Source: Lacisediminihabitans sp046156175
GTDB taxonomy: Bacteria > Actinomycetota > Actinomycetes > Actinomycetales > Microbacteriaceae
Length of the DNA: 64,000 nt
Reading direction: 5' to 3'
Assembly (NCBI RefSeq): GCF_046156175.1
Contig: NZ_JAYLVL010000004.1
Coordinates: forward strand, 62,001-126,000
Shown: in pieces, positions 24,159 to 32,630 of the stretch
How the letters are laid out: the number at the start of each line of letters is the position of its first letter
How positions within the stretch are numbered: the first letter of the stretch is position 1
Position numbers and translations under genes: made by a program
The notes under the pieces: model-generated
What the model was told of the DNA's origin: nothing
The model's input: the letters and a program-made list of their open reading frames with translations, nothing else
The model's database searches: none

Positions 24159-26188
24159 CAACCGCTACAGTTCATCGCCTTCCACCACCCCTGCGCCTCG
24201 CAGCAGCCTTCCGCTGGATCGTTCGTGGCCGCACCGACACCGCCCGGTGGGAGCGTCCTGCGCTGCTGGGGCTTCTCGCTGCCACCTCGGTGCTCTACCT
24301 GTGGAACCTCGGCGCCAACGGCTGGGCGAACTCGTTCTACTCCGCTGCCGTACAGGCGGGCACCGTCGACTGGGAGGCCTTCTTCTATGGAAGCTCTGAT
24401 GCCGCGAACTCGATCACGGTCGACAAGCCACCGGCGAGCCTCTGGCTCATGGCGCTCTCCGCGCGCCTGTTCGGGCTCTCGTCGTTCAGCATCCTGCTGC
24501 CGGAGGTGATCATGGGGGTCGTCACCGTCGCGCTCGTCTACGTGATCGTGCGGCGACACTTCTCTGCTCCGACCGCGCTGTTCGCGGGAGCCGCACTGGC
24601 GCTCACGCCGGTGGCGGCGCTCATGTTCCGCTTCAACAATCCGGATGCGCTGCTGGTGCTCCTCATGACGCTCGCGGTCTACTTCACCCTGCGTGGCGTC
24701 GAGAGCGGCCGGGTGCGATGGGTGCTGTGGGCCGGAGCGATGGTGGGACTCGGGTTCCTCACCAAGCAGTTGCAGGCATTCCTGATCCTTCCCGTGCTCG
24801 CGGGCGTCTACTTCTGGGCGGCTCCGATCTCCTGGCGCAAGCGTCTTGCGCACCTCTTCGGGGCGCTCGGGGTGATGATCGTCTCCGCCGGGTGGTGGGT
24901 CGCGATCGTGGAACTCGTGCTGGCGAGCGTGCGCCCGTTCATCGGGGGCTCCCAGAGCAACAGTTTCCTCGAGCTCACCTTCGGCTACAACGGATTCGGC
25001 CGTATCACCGGCAACGAGACCGGAAGCGTCGGCGGCGGGGGAGCGGGAACCGGCATGTGGGGGTCGACCGGCATCCTGCGCCTCTTCGAGGGTGAGATCG
25101 GTGGCCAGGTCACCTGGCTGCTGCCCGCGGCGCTCGTCGTCACGGTTGCGGGCTTCGTGCTCTTCGGCACGACGAAACGCACCGACCCCCGACGTGCGGT
25201 CCTCGCGTTGTTCGCCGGTTGGCTTCTCATCACCGCGCTCGCCTTCAGCTTCATGGCCGGCATCTTCCACGCCTACTACACGGTGGCGCTTGCGCCTCCG
25301 CTGGCCGGAAGCCTGGCGATCGGAGCGAGCATGCTCTGGTCCCGTCGCGCCGAACTCTGGGTGCGCATCGTGTCGGCGACGGCCATGGTGTTGACGGCCT
25401 TCTGGGCATTCGCCCTGCTGGGCGAAGCATCCGACTGGCTACCCTGGCTCAAGTGGGTGGTTCTCGGGCTCGGTGCCGCTGCCGCGGCGATGCTTCTGCT
25501 GCCACGGCGGGGACGGATGCTCGCGACCGTCACTCTCGCGGTGACCATCGTCGGCGCCCTCATCGCTCCGACCGCCTACACTCTCGAGACGGTGTCCGCC
25601 TCCCACACCGGTTCCATCGTCACCGCCGGCCCCGCGGTGAGCGGATCGATGGGCCGCGGGGGTGGAATGCCCGGCGGGATGACCGCGGGAGGAACCCCTC
25701 CCGCCGGGATGACCGCCGGTGGAACCCCTCCCGCCGGGATGACCGCGGGAGGAACCCCTCCCGCCGGGATGACCGCGGGCGGTATGCCCCCCGCGGGAGC
25801 GCGGCCCGGTGGTGCGGGCGGCGGGATGGGTGGCCTCCTCGGTGGTGGCAGCGTCTCATCGAAAGTCTCCACGGTGCTCGAGAGCAACGCCTCGAGCTAC
25901 TCCTGGGTCGCGGCCTCTGTCGGGTCGAACAATGCCGCGGGCTACCAGCTCGCCACCGGATTCCCCGTGATGGCGATCGGCGGCTTCAACGGAAGTGACC
26001 CGTCGCCGACCCTGGCCCAGTTCAAGAGCTACGTCGCCTCGGGGAAGATCCACTACTTCGTCGGCAGCGGATCGATGGGCCAATCGAGTGGCGGATCGTC
26101 GGCATCAGCATCCATCGCGGCCTGGGTGGCGGACACCTTCACCGCGACGACCGTCGACGGCGTGACCATCTACGATCTGACCCGGTAG
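24155..26188 (+). CDS. ArnT/PMT-like polytopic glycosyltransferase (GT39/GT83 type)
   Basis: A 677-residue membrane protein with about 11-12 helices. The first outer loop has NGWANSFYSAAVQAG and TVDKPPASLW, where an acidic residue in this loop is catalytic in the family; FRFNNPDALLVL follows. A Gly/Pro/Met-rich linker with four 10-residue repeats (GMTAGGTPPA) at about residues 508-547 leads to an outer C-terminal domain (GYQLATGFPVMAIGGFNG). ATG overlaps the GT2-GtrA stop. The pair probably moves a lipid-linked sugar onto an envelope acceptor. Donor and acceptor are unknown. Confidence 0.88.
   Translation: MTTATVHRLPPPLRLAAAFRWIVRGRTDTARWERPALLGLLAATSVLYLWNLGANGWANSFYSAAVQAGTVDWEAFFYGSSDAANSITVDKPPASLWLMALSARLFGLSSFSILLPEVIMGVVTVALVYVIVRRHFSAPTALFAGAALALTPVAALMFRFNNPDALLVLLMTLAVYFTLRGVESGRVRWVLWAGAMVGLGFLTKQLQAFLILPVLAGVYFWAAPISWRKRLAHLFGALGVMIVSAGWWVAIVELVLASVRPFIGGSQSNSFLELTFGYNGFGRITGNETGSVGGGGAGTGMWGSTGILRLFEGEIGGQVTWLLPAALVVTVAGFVLFGTTKRTDPRRAVLALFAGWLLITALAFSFMAGIFHAYYTVALAPPLAGSLAIGASMLWSRRAELWVRIVSATAMVLTAFWAFALLGEASDWLPWLKWVVLGLGAAAAAMLLLPRRGRMLATVTLAVTIVGALIAPTAYTLETVSASHTGSIVTAGPAVSGSMGRGGGMPGGMTAGGTPPAGMTAGGTPPAGMTAGGTPPAGMTAGGMPPAGARPGGAGGGMGGLLGGGSVSSKVSTVLESNASSYSWVAASVGSNNAAGYQLATGFPVMAIGGFNGSDPSPTLAQFKSYVASGKIHYFVGSGSMGQSSGGSSASASIAAWVADTFTATTVDGVTIYDLTR
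25676..25795 (+). repeat. Four 30-bp in-frame tandem repeats in the glycosyltransferase linker
   Basis: Units start at 25676, 25706, 25736 and 25766. Copies one and three are identical over most of their length, copy two has silent changes and copy four is diverged. Each encodes GMTAGGTPPA or a variant. Copy number is a multiple of three in bases, so changes would only alter linker length. Confidence 0.9.
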
Positions 26189-26267
26189 GGCATTCTTTGG
26201 CGGCATCCGCGCGGCGGCTGGCGGGAACGGGCGGGACACGCCGACCAGCCGCTGCGAGGATGGCGTC

Positions 26268-26930
26268 ATGGCCCGACTCATCGATCTCAGCCACAGCATC
26301 CGCGCGGGCCTCGTGACCTATCCCGGCCTGCCCGCACCCGAGATCCGTCCATTCCTCACTCGGCAGGACTCGAAAGCGAAGTACGCCGATGGCACCCAGT
26401 TCGCCATGGATGTCATCACCATGATCGGCAACACCGGCACCTACATCGACAGCCCGTTCCACCGCTTCGAGGGTGGGACTGATCTTGCCGGACTCGATCT
26501 CGAGACTCTCGTCGACCAGCCCGCCGAGATATTCCATTTGAGGGATACATCGATGCGCGGTATCGCGCGGGAGAGTTTCGGCGATCGAGATCTCGGTGCA
26601 AAGGCCGTGCTTCTCGACACCGGCTGGAGTCGCCTGTTCGGCACTGAGGCCTATGCTTCTGGCGCCCCCTTCCTCACCGCGGATGGCGCCGCCTACCTCG
26701 TAGCGCAGGGCGTGACGCTCGTCGGAATCGACTCTCTCAACATCGACGATGTCGAGTCGGGAGGGGAACGGCCCGCGCATTCGCTGTTGCTCGCGGCGGG
26801 AATCCACGTGGTCGAGCACCTGACCGAGCTCGACCAGTTGCCGGAGTCGGGGGCGACCGTGACGGTAGTGCCTCCGAAGATCGAGGGATTCGGCACCTTC
26901 CCGGTGAGAGCCTTCGCGCGAATCCCCTGA
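26268..26930 (+). CDS. Cyclase-family metal-dependent hydrolase (KynB-like)
   Basis: A 220-residue member of the cyclase/kynurenine formamidase family. It opens with LIDLSHSIRAGLVTYPGLP, and the metal motif reads NTGTYIDSPFHRF, with Tyr in the position where many members have His (GTHxDxPxH). GIDSLNIDDVESGG and HSLLLAAGIHVVEHL follow, as in the family. No tryptophan-catabolism genes lie nearby, so a formamidase role is not supported by context. It may open a cyclic amide or ester. It stands alone before a LacI regulator. Confidence 0.8.
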   Translation: MARLIDLSHSIRAGLVTYPGLPAPEIRPFLTRQDSKAKYADGTQFAMDVITMIGNTGTYIDSPFHRFEGGTDLAGLDLETLVDQPAEIFHLRDTSMRGIARESFGDRDLGAKAVLLDTGWSRLFGTEAYASGAPFLTADGAAYLVAQGVTLVGIDSLNIDDVESGGERPAHSLLLAAGIHVVEHLTELDQLPESGATVTVVPPKIEGFGTFPVRAFARIP

Positions 26931-27026
26931 GTCGCGCCGGGCCGGGCGGTGTGGGTGATAATGGTCTGCCGTGCGGCATTTCGCCGCCGCGCCCTCCGAT
27001 CTCGACGAAGCCGGATACCCCCGTCC

Positions 27027-28040
27027 ATGGAACCAGTGAAGGTTCGCGCCCCCAGCATCCGCGATGTCGCGCGGATCGCCGGGGTGTCCTACCAGACGGT
27101 TTCGCGGGCGCTCAACAACTCCGAGAACATCCGTAGCTCCACCAAGGATCGCGTGCTCGAGGTGATCGAGCAACTCGGCTACCGACCGAACCAGGCCGCG
27201 CGCGCCCTGGTCACGAGTCGGTCGCGCACCATCGGGGTGCTCACCTCCCAGGTCGCCAATTACGGTCCGGCCACGAGCCTCGCCGCCATCGAGGATGCCG
27301 CCAGGGATGCGGGCTACCTCGTGACGACGACCAGCCTTGCGGCGACCGATTCGGAAGCCATCCACGATCGACTCGAATACCTGTTGAGCCAGGCCATCGA
27401 GGGACTGGTCGTCATCTCGCCCCAGATGCGCGTATTCAACGCGATTCGGGATCTGGACATCCGCCTTCCGCTCGTCACGCTCGACTCGACGGGTCGCGAT
27501 GGCCAGCACAGCCTCTCCGTGGACCAGACCTCCGGGGCGCGGCTGGCCACCCGCCACCTCATCGAGCTCGGTCACCGCAAGATCCTGCACCTCGGTGGCC
27601 CCCAGGACTGGATCGAGGCCGAGGCGCGCATGACGGGTTTCCTCGACGAGCTGATCGAAGCGGATCTCGACGTGCGGGCCCCGATCCTCGGGGACTGGAC
27701 CGCCGATTTCGGCTACACCGTCGGGCGGGAGCTCTCGCGATATCGGGACTTCTCCGCGGTGTTCGCCGCGAACGACCAGATGGCCCTCGGCCTGATCCAC
27801 GCCTTCCGCGACGCCGGTCTCGATGTGCCGGGCGATATCAGCATCGTCGGTTTCGATGACGTGCCGGATGCCGCCCACTACTGGCCGCCGCTCACCACCG
27901 TGCGTCAGGATTTCGCCGAGATCGGTCGCCGCTCCGTCGCCATGCTGCTCGCGGAACTGAACGGCCAGTCCGGCCTCGGACACGAGCCGATCCTTCCCGA
28001 ATTGATCGTGCGCGGTTCGACGGCCCCGCCCCGCTGGTAG
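27027..28040 (+). CDS. LacI-family transcriptional regulator
   Basis: A 337-residue repressor. The DNA-binding part has SIRDVARIAGVSYQTVSRAL (about residues 8-27) and the hinge region RPNQAARALVT. The effector domain begins TIGVLTSQVANYGPA and closes with SIVGFDDVPDAAHYWPPLTT. ATG 27027 is assumed; GTG 27036 is an alternative, and no ribosome site is clear. The next operon has its own ROK regulator, so the target is uncertain. It resembles the LacI gene at 42070 (shared VSYQ/HQTVSR, YGPA, FDD-PEAAHF/Y), so the arabinose genes are candidates. Confidence 0.88.
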   Translation: MEPVKVRAPSIRDVARIAGVSYQTVSRALNNSENIRSSTKDRVLEVIEQLGYRPNQAARALVTSRSRTIGVLTSQVANYGPATSLAAIEDAARDAGYLVTTTSLAATDSEAIHDRLEYLLSQAIEGLVVISPQMRVFNAIRDLDIRLPLVTLDSTGRDGQHSLSVDQTSGARLATRHLIELGHRKILHLGGPQDWIEAEARMTGFLDELIEADLDVRAPILGDWTADFGYTVGRELSRYRDFSAVFAANDQMALGLIHAFRDAGLDVPGDISIVGFDDVPDAAHYWPPLTTVRQDFAEIGRRSVAMLLAELNGQSGLGHEPILPELIVRGSTAPPRW

Positions 28041-28066
28041 TCGAGGGTGGCGCGGGCCATCGAGGA

Positions 28067-28112
28067 GCACTCTTTTGCGGCTCAGCGCGACTCGCGACCC
28101 GCAAAAGAGTGC
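28067..28112. repeat. 13-bp inverted repeat after the LacI gene
   Basis: GCACTCTTTTGCG (28067-28079) and CGCAAAAGAGTGC (28100-28112) are perfect arms around a 20-nt GC-rich loop. The left arm contains TTTT and the right AAAA, so a transcript from either side would form a long stem. It may act as a bidirectional terminator or be an interspersed repeat. Confidence 0.65.
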
Positions 28113-28195
28113 AACTCGATGCCGGTGGGCTCGAGGCTCAGTGCGCCAGACGCCAGGGCGCAACGCGATGTGACCGCTCTCATTTCTTGATAACG

Positions 28196-28220
28196 GTTGC
28201 GTTAACTTCTTGACGACAAG
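28196..28220 (+). promoter_or_regulatory. Shared ROK-type operator/-35 element before the ROK gene
   Basis: The 25-bp element consists of GTTGCGTT, NACNN and CTTGACGACAAG. The last part has CTTG/CAAG symmetry and contains a TTGACG -35. The same element with 3 mismatches lies at 29456, before the transporter operon that the ROK gene precedes. This supports autoregulation and control of the transporter. Confidence 0.65.
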
Positions 28221-28246
28221 ACTCGGGATGATGCACTCTCGTAGTC

Positions 28247-29431
28247 ATGCCTGCAACGATGCAACCCCTGCCGCGGGGTGCCCGGAATCCCGGATCGCAA
28301 TCGGCGCTGCGCGAACTCAACCAGAAGCGCGTGATCGACACCCTCCTGGCAAGCGGTCCGCTCACCCAGGCGGAGTTGGCCAGGCAGACCGGACTCTCCA
28401 CGGCGACTGTCTCGAACATCGTGAAGACCATGGCGGCGATCGGATCGATCGAGACCGAGCCGACGACCAGTTCCGGGCGTCGGGCGCTGCTCGTGCGCCT
28501 GTCCAACAACGGCGCTGTCGCGGTAGGAATCGACTTCGGGCGCCGGCATCTGCGCATCGTCCTCGCCAGTCTCGGGTTCACGGTCGTCGCGGAACAGTTC
28601 CTGGAGCTTCCACTCGGGCATCGAGCCGAAGAGAGCATCGATTGTGCGTCGCAACTGCTCGCCCGGATGCTCGAGGAACGCGACATCGCGCCCTCCGCGG
28701 TGCTCGGTGTCGGCGTGGGCATCCCCGGCCCGATCGACCAGCGCACCGGCACCGTCGTGCAGGGTGCGATCCTGCCGGAATGGGTGGGCATCCACCTGCA
28801 GGACCTCGAGAAACGCCTGCATTTTCCTGTGGTCTTCGACAATGACGCCAATCTGGGCGCCCTCGCCGAAGTGACCTGGGGGCCGCACAACACCGTGGAC
28901 AACCTGGTCTTCGTCAAGATCGGCAGCGGTATCGGCGCCGGCCTGATCCTGAGTGGGCACCCGTTCTCCGGCAGCCTCGGCATCACCGGGGAGATCGGCC
29001 ACGAGACCATCACCGACAACGGGGTCGTCTGCCATTGCGGCAACCGGGGATGCCTCGAGACGGTGGCCTCCACCTCGGTGATGATGGCGCTCCTCGGCAC
29101 CCGGGCGCCGGTGACGACGGCCGACATCGTGCGAAACGCACTCTCGGGGGATGCCGCCACGCTCAGGGTGCTCGACGACGCGGGTGCCGCGATCGGGCGG
29201 GGCCTCGCGAGCATTGCGAACCTGATCAATCCGGAGGTGATCGTGATCGGCGGTCCGCTCGCCGGGCTCGGGTCGATCCTGCTCGCACCGATCGAACGAG
29301 GACTGCTGCGTCACGCTGTGCCGAGCGTCGGCGAGGCGACCGCTCTCGTGATGTCATCACTCGGCGATCGAGCGGAGGCCCTCGGTGCCGCATCCCTCGT
29401 TCTGCAGTCCCCGGGACTGCGGCGGGACTGA
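28247..29431 (+). CDS. ROK-family transcriptional repressor
   Basis: A 394-residue regulator. The N-terminal winged helix (RELNQKRVIDTLLASGPLTQ and AELARQTGLSTATVSNIVK, about residues 22-60) precedes a sugar-kinase-fold domain with VGIDFGRRHLRIVL, GVGIPGPID and the zinc motif CHCGNRGCLE, with the preceding GEIGHE. The full repressor architecture is intact. It lies upstream of a pentose-type ABC transporter in the same direction and shares its promoter element, so it probably represses both until sugar binds. Confidence 0.93.
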   Translation: MPATMQPLPRGARNPGSQSALRELNQKRVIDTLLASGPLTQAELARQTGLSTATVSNIVKTMAAIGSIETEPTTSSGRRALLVRLSNNGAVAVGIDFGRRHLRIVLASLGFTVVAEQFLELPLGHRAEESIDCASQLLARMLEERDIAPSAVLGVGVGIPGPIDQRTGTVVQGAILPEWVGIHLQDLEKRLHFPVVFDNDANLGALAEVTWGPHNTVDNLVFVKIGSGIGAGLILSGHPFSGSLGITGEIGHETITDNGVVCHCGNRGCLETVASTSVMMALLGTRAPVTTADIVRNALSGDAATLRVLDDAGAAIGRGLASIANLINPEVIVIGGPLAGLGSILLAPIERGLLRHAVPSVGEATALVMSSLGDRAEALGAASLVLQSPGLRRD

Positions 29432-29455
29432 TTGTTTCCGAGTCGTTACGTGTTC

Positions 29456-29503
29456 GTTGCGTTCACAACTTGACGACAAGCCCGCAAACAAGGTTTAGTC
29501 TGT
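29456..29503 (+). promoter_or_regulatory. Promoter and ROK-type operator of the first MmsAB-ChvE-type operon
   Basis: A second copy of the 25-bp element (29456-29480) with GTTGCGTT and CTTGACGACAAG. TTGACG (29470-29475) can serve as the -35 and TTTAGT (29494-29499) as the -10, 18 nt apart. The operator therefore overlaps the -35, as expected for repression. A leader of about 130 nt without a gene precedes the ATPase start. Confidence 0.65.
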
Positions 29504-29631
29504 TAGCGGGCAATTTCTTCCCCCTAACGAGACAAGGTAGTCCGGCGTGAAACCACAGGCGGCACTCGCAGTTGTGAACGTACACAACCCGCTCTTCCCA
29601 GCGATTTCGGTGGCCATTGCGGAGGTGCTCG

Positions 29632-31179
29632 ATGGCGAATGAGCCGATCATCCTCGAGATGCGTTCGATCACCAAGGAATTCCCGGGCGTCAAGGCGCTG
29701 GACAAGGTTTCCCTCGTTGTCAAAGCAGGTGAGATCCATTCGATCTGTGGTGAGAACGGCGCCGGAAAGTCCACCCTCATGAAGGTGCTCTCCGGGGTGT
29801 ACCCCTACGGCACCTACCAGGGCGACATCGTCTTCCAGGGTCACGAGTCGCGCTTCAAGGACATCGGGTCGAGCGAGGCGGCCGGCATCGTGATCATCCA
29901 CCAGGAGCTCGCGCTGATCCCGGAGCTCTCGATCACCGAGAACATCTTCCTCGGCAACGAACCGCGCCGTTTCGGAGTCATCGACTGGGTGCAGGCGAAG
30001 AAGCGTGCGGTAGACCTCCTCGCCCGCGTCGGACTCGTGGACGACCCCGACACGCAGATCAAGAACCTCGGTGTCGGCAAGCAGCAGCTCGTGGAGATCG
30101 CGAAGGCGCTCGACAAGTCCGTCAAGCTGCTCATCCTCGACGAGCCGACCGCGGCGCTCAACGAGGCCGACTCCCAGCATCTCCTCGACCTCATCCTCGG
30201 GCTGAAGGGCCGGGGGATCTCGTCGATCATGATCTCGCACAAGCTCAACGAGATCGAGCAGATCTCCGACTCGATCACGATCATCCGTGACGGCAAGACC
30301 ATCGAGACTCTCGACGTCAAAGCCGATGGCGTGGACGAAGATCGCATCATCCGCGGAATGGTCGGTCGCACTCTGGAGAACCGTTTCCCGGATCGCAATT
30401 CCGACATCGGCGAGGTGTTCTTCGAGGTGAAGAACTGGACGGTGCAGCATCCCCTCACCGCCGAGCGGATGGTCGTCAAGAACTCGAGCTTCGTCGTTCG
30501 CCGCGGCGAGGTGGTCGGGTTCGCCGGCCTCATGGGAGCCGGTCGCACCGAACTGGCGATGAGCCTGTTCGGCCGCTCGTACGGCACCTTCATCTCCGGC
30601 CAGGTCTTCAAGGACGGCAAAGAGATCCAGCTGCGGAACGTGAGCGAGGCCATCAAGAACGGGCTCGGCTACGTGAGCGAGGACCGCAAGGCTCTCGGGC
30701 TCAACCTGCTCGACGACATCCAGGATTCCGTCGTGTCAGCCAAGCTCTCCAAGATCGCGAAGCTCTCCGTCATCGACAAAGTCGAGGAACATCGTGTCGC
30801 CGAGGGCTACCGCAAGAGCCTGCGGATCAAGGCGCCGCGCGTAGACGAGGGTGTCAACAAGCTGTCCGGTGGAAACCAGCAGAAGGTCGTCTTGGCCAAG
30901 TGGATGTTCACCGACCCGGACCTCTTGATCCTCGACGAACCCACGCGCGGCATCGATGTCGGTGCGAAGACCGAGATCTACGGCATCATCCGTGACCTCG
31001 CCGCTTCCGGCAAAGGCATCATCCTCATCTCGTCCGAGCTGCCGGAACTGCTCGGCGTCTCGGATCGCATCTACACGATCTTCGAGGGCGCGATCACGAA
31101 CAACATCAGCGCCGACGAAGCAAATCCCGAAACTCTCCTGAGAAGCATGACTTCCGCGAAGAAGAAAGTTAACAGCTAA
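29632..31179 (+). CDS. mmsA: Monosaccharide ABC transporter ATPase, MmsA/GguA type (first copy)
   Basis: A 515-residue duplicated ATPase of the CUT2 family. The first half has Walker A GENGAGKST, signature region LGVGKQQLVEIAKAL and Walker B LLILDEPTAALNE. The second half has the degenerate Walker A-like GLMGAGRTE, signature LSGGNQQKVVLAKW and LLILDEPTRGIDVG, the usual asymmetry. The ATG at 29632 is chosen for GGAGG at 29621-29625; an in-frame ATG at 29617 lies before it. It is a close paralogue of 39252-40793. It energises uptake of pentoses or related monosaccharides with the next two genes. Confidence 0.93.
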   Translation: MANEPIILEMRSITKEFPGVKALDKVSLVVKAGEIHSICGENGAGKSTLMKVLSGVYPYGTYQGDIVFQGHESRFKDIGSSEAAGIVIIHQELALIPELSITENIFLGNEPRRFGVIDWVQAKKRAVDLLARVGLVDDPDTQIKNLGVGKQQLVEIAKALDKSVKLLILDEPTAALNEADSQHLLDLILGLKGRGISSIMISHKLNEIEQISDSITIIRDGKTIETLDVKADGVDEDRIIRGMVGRTLENRFPDRNSDIGEVFFEVKNWTVQHPLTAERMVVKNSSFVVRRGEVVGFAGLMGAGRTELAMSLFGRSYGTFISGQVFKDGKEIQLRNVSEAIKNGLGYVSEDRKALGLNLLDDIQDSVVSAKLSKIAKLSVIDKVEEHRVAEGYRKSLRIKAPRVDEGVNKLSGGNQQKVVLAKWMFTDPDLLILDEPTRGIDVGAKTEIYGIIRDLAASGKGIILISSELPELLGVSDRIYTIFEGAITNNISADEANPETLLRSMTSAKKKVNS

Positions 31180-32546
31180 TGAGCGCTACTCCCGAAGCTC
31201 CACAGAAGAGCGGCTTCCAGCTGCGCGACCTCGGCAAGATGTTCGGTGGCTCGCAGGGAACCGGTCGCCAGATCGGCATCCTCGCGGCGCTCGTCGTCAT
31301 CATCGTCTTCTTCCAGATCGCCACGGGTGGCCTCACGCTCAACCCGACCAACCTGATCAACCTGGTGAACCAGAACGCCTACGTTCTGATTCTCGCCATC
31401 GGCATGGTGATGGTCATCATCGCCGGTCACATCGACCTGTCCGTCGGATCCGTCGCCGCCTTCGTCGGCATCGTCGTAGCGACCGCCATGGTCAGCTGGC
31501 ATTTTCCGCCGCTGCTCGCGTTCGTGCTCGGCCTCGCGATCGGCTTGGCGATCGGCGCGTGGCAGGGATGGTGGGTCGCCTACGTCGGAGTGCCCGCCTT
31601 CATCGTGACGCTCGCGGGCATGCTCATCTTCCGCGGGGCGAACCAGTTCTTCGGCAACTCCAACACCGTTACCGTGCCGGATTCCTTCACGGTGATCGGT
31701 GGCGGTTCGATTCCCGATTTCGGTCCGAACATCGGGTACAGCAATGGCACCCTGATCCTCGGCCTCCTCGTGATCGTGGCCCTCGTCTGGCAAGAGCTGC
31801 GCCAGCGACGCACCCAGTCGCTCATGGGTGCTGAGCCGGCCCCGGTCTGGGTCAGTGTCGTGAAGATCGTCATCCTGGTGGTCGTCGCCGGAGGTGCCAC
31901 CTACCTCTTCGCCACCGGCCGCGTCGGCACGAGCTACCCGGTCTCGGGAATCATCCTCGGCGTGCTCGTGCTGATCTACTCCTTCATCACCCGCAACACC
32001 ACCTTCGGCCGGCACATCTACGCGGTCGGTGGCAACTGGCACGCGGCAGAACTCTCCGGCGTGAAGATCAAGCGGATCAACTTCTGGGTCATTGCGAACA
32101 TGTCGGTGCTCGCCTCGATCGCGGGAATGGTCGGTGTGGCCCGAGCCGGAGCATCGGGCCCCGGTGACGGAACCGGTTGGGAGCTGGACGCGATCGCCGC
32201 AGTCTTCATCGGTGGTGCAGCGGTCGCCGGTGGCATCGGCACGGTGGTCGGCTCGATCGTCGGTGGCCTCGTGATCGCCGTATTGAACAATGGGCTCCAG
32301 TTGCTCGGTGTCTCCAACGACCGGGTGCAGATCATCAAGGGCCTCGTGCTTCTGCTCGCGGTGGGCATCGATGTCTACAGCAAGCGGCAGGGCCGGCCAT
32401 CCCTGATCGGCATGTTCGTTCGTGGCCCGAAGTCTTCCAGTGGCGGCACTCCTGCCTCCACCCCCATCGATCGCCCGGATATCGCACCAGGAGGCGAAAG
32501 CGCCGAGGCATCATCCCGCCCACAATCCACTACTCCGAACGCATAG
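31179..32546 (+). CDS. mmsB: Monosaccharide ABC transporter permease, MmsB/GguB type (first copy)
   Basis: A 455-residue CUT2 permease whose start overlaps the ATPase stop by one base (TAATG). About ten helices are seen. Family blocks are AIGMVMVIIAGHIDLSVGSV, NNG-rich re-entrant-type segments and GGAAVAGGIGTVVGSIVGGL. The C-terminal 40 or so residues are a disordered Ser/Pro/Thr tail absent from the second copy at 40790. It forms the membrane channel for the sugar bound by the next gene's product. Confidence 0.92.
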   Translation: MSATPEAPQKSGFQLRDLGKMFGGSQGTGRQIGILAALVVIIVFFQIATGGLTLNPTNLINLVNQNAYVLILAIGMVMVIIAGHIDLSVGSVAAFVGIVVATAMVSWHFPPLLAFVLGLAIGLAIGAWQGWWVAYVGVPAFIVTLAGMLIFRGANQFFGNSNTVTVPDSFTVIGGGSIPDFGPNIGYSNGTLILGLLVIVALVWQELRQRRTQSLMGAEPAPVWVSVVKIVILVVVAGGATYLFATGRVGTSYPVSGIILGVLVLIYSFITRNTTFGRHIYAVGGNWHAAELSGVKIKRINFWVIANMSVLASIAGMVGVARAGASGPGDGTGWELDAIAAVFIGGAAVAGGIGTVVGSIVGGLVIAVLNNGLQLLGVSNDRVQIIKGLVLLLAVGIDVYSKRQGRPSLIGMFVRGPKSSSGGTPASTPIDRPDIAPGGESAEASSRPQSTTPNA

Positions 32547-32630
32547 CAGCGACGGCGTAGTCACCGGGGAAGACCCGTCTTCCCCACAGCAATCCCCCTG
32601 CACAACCACACAACTAAGAAAGTGATCACA

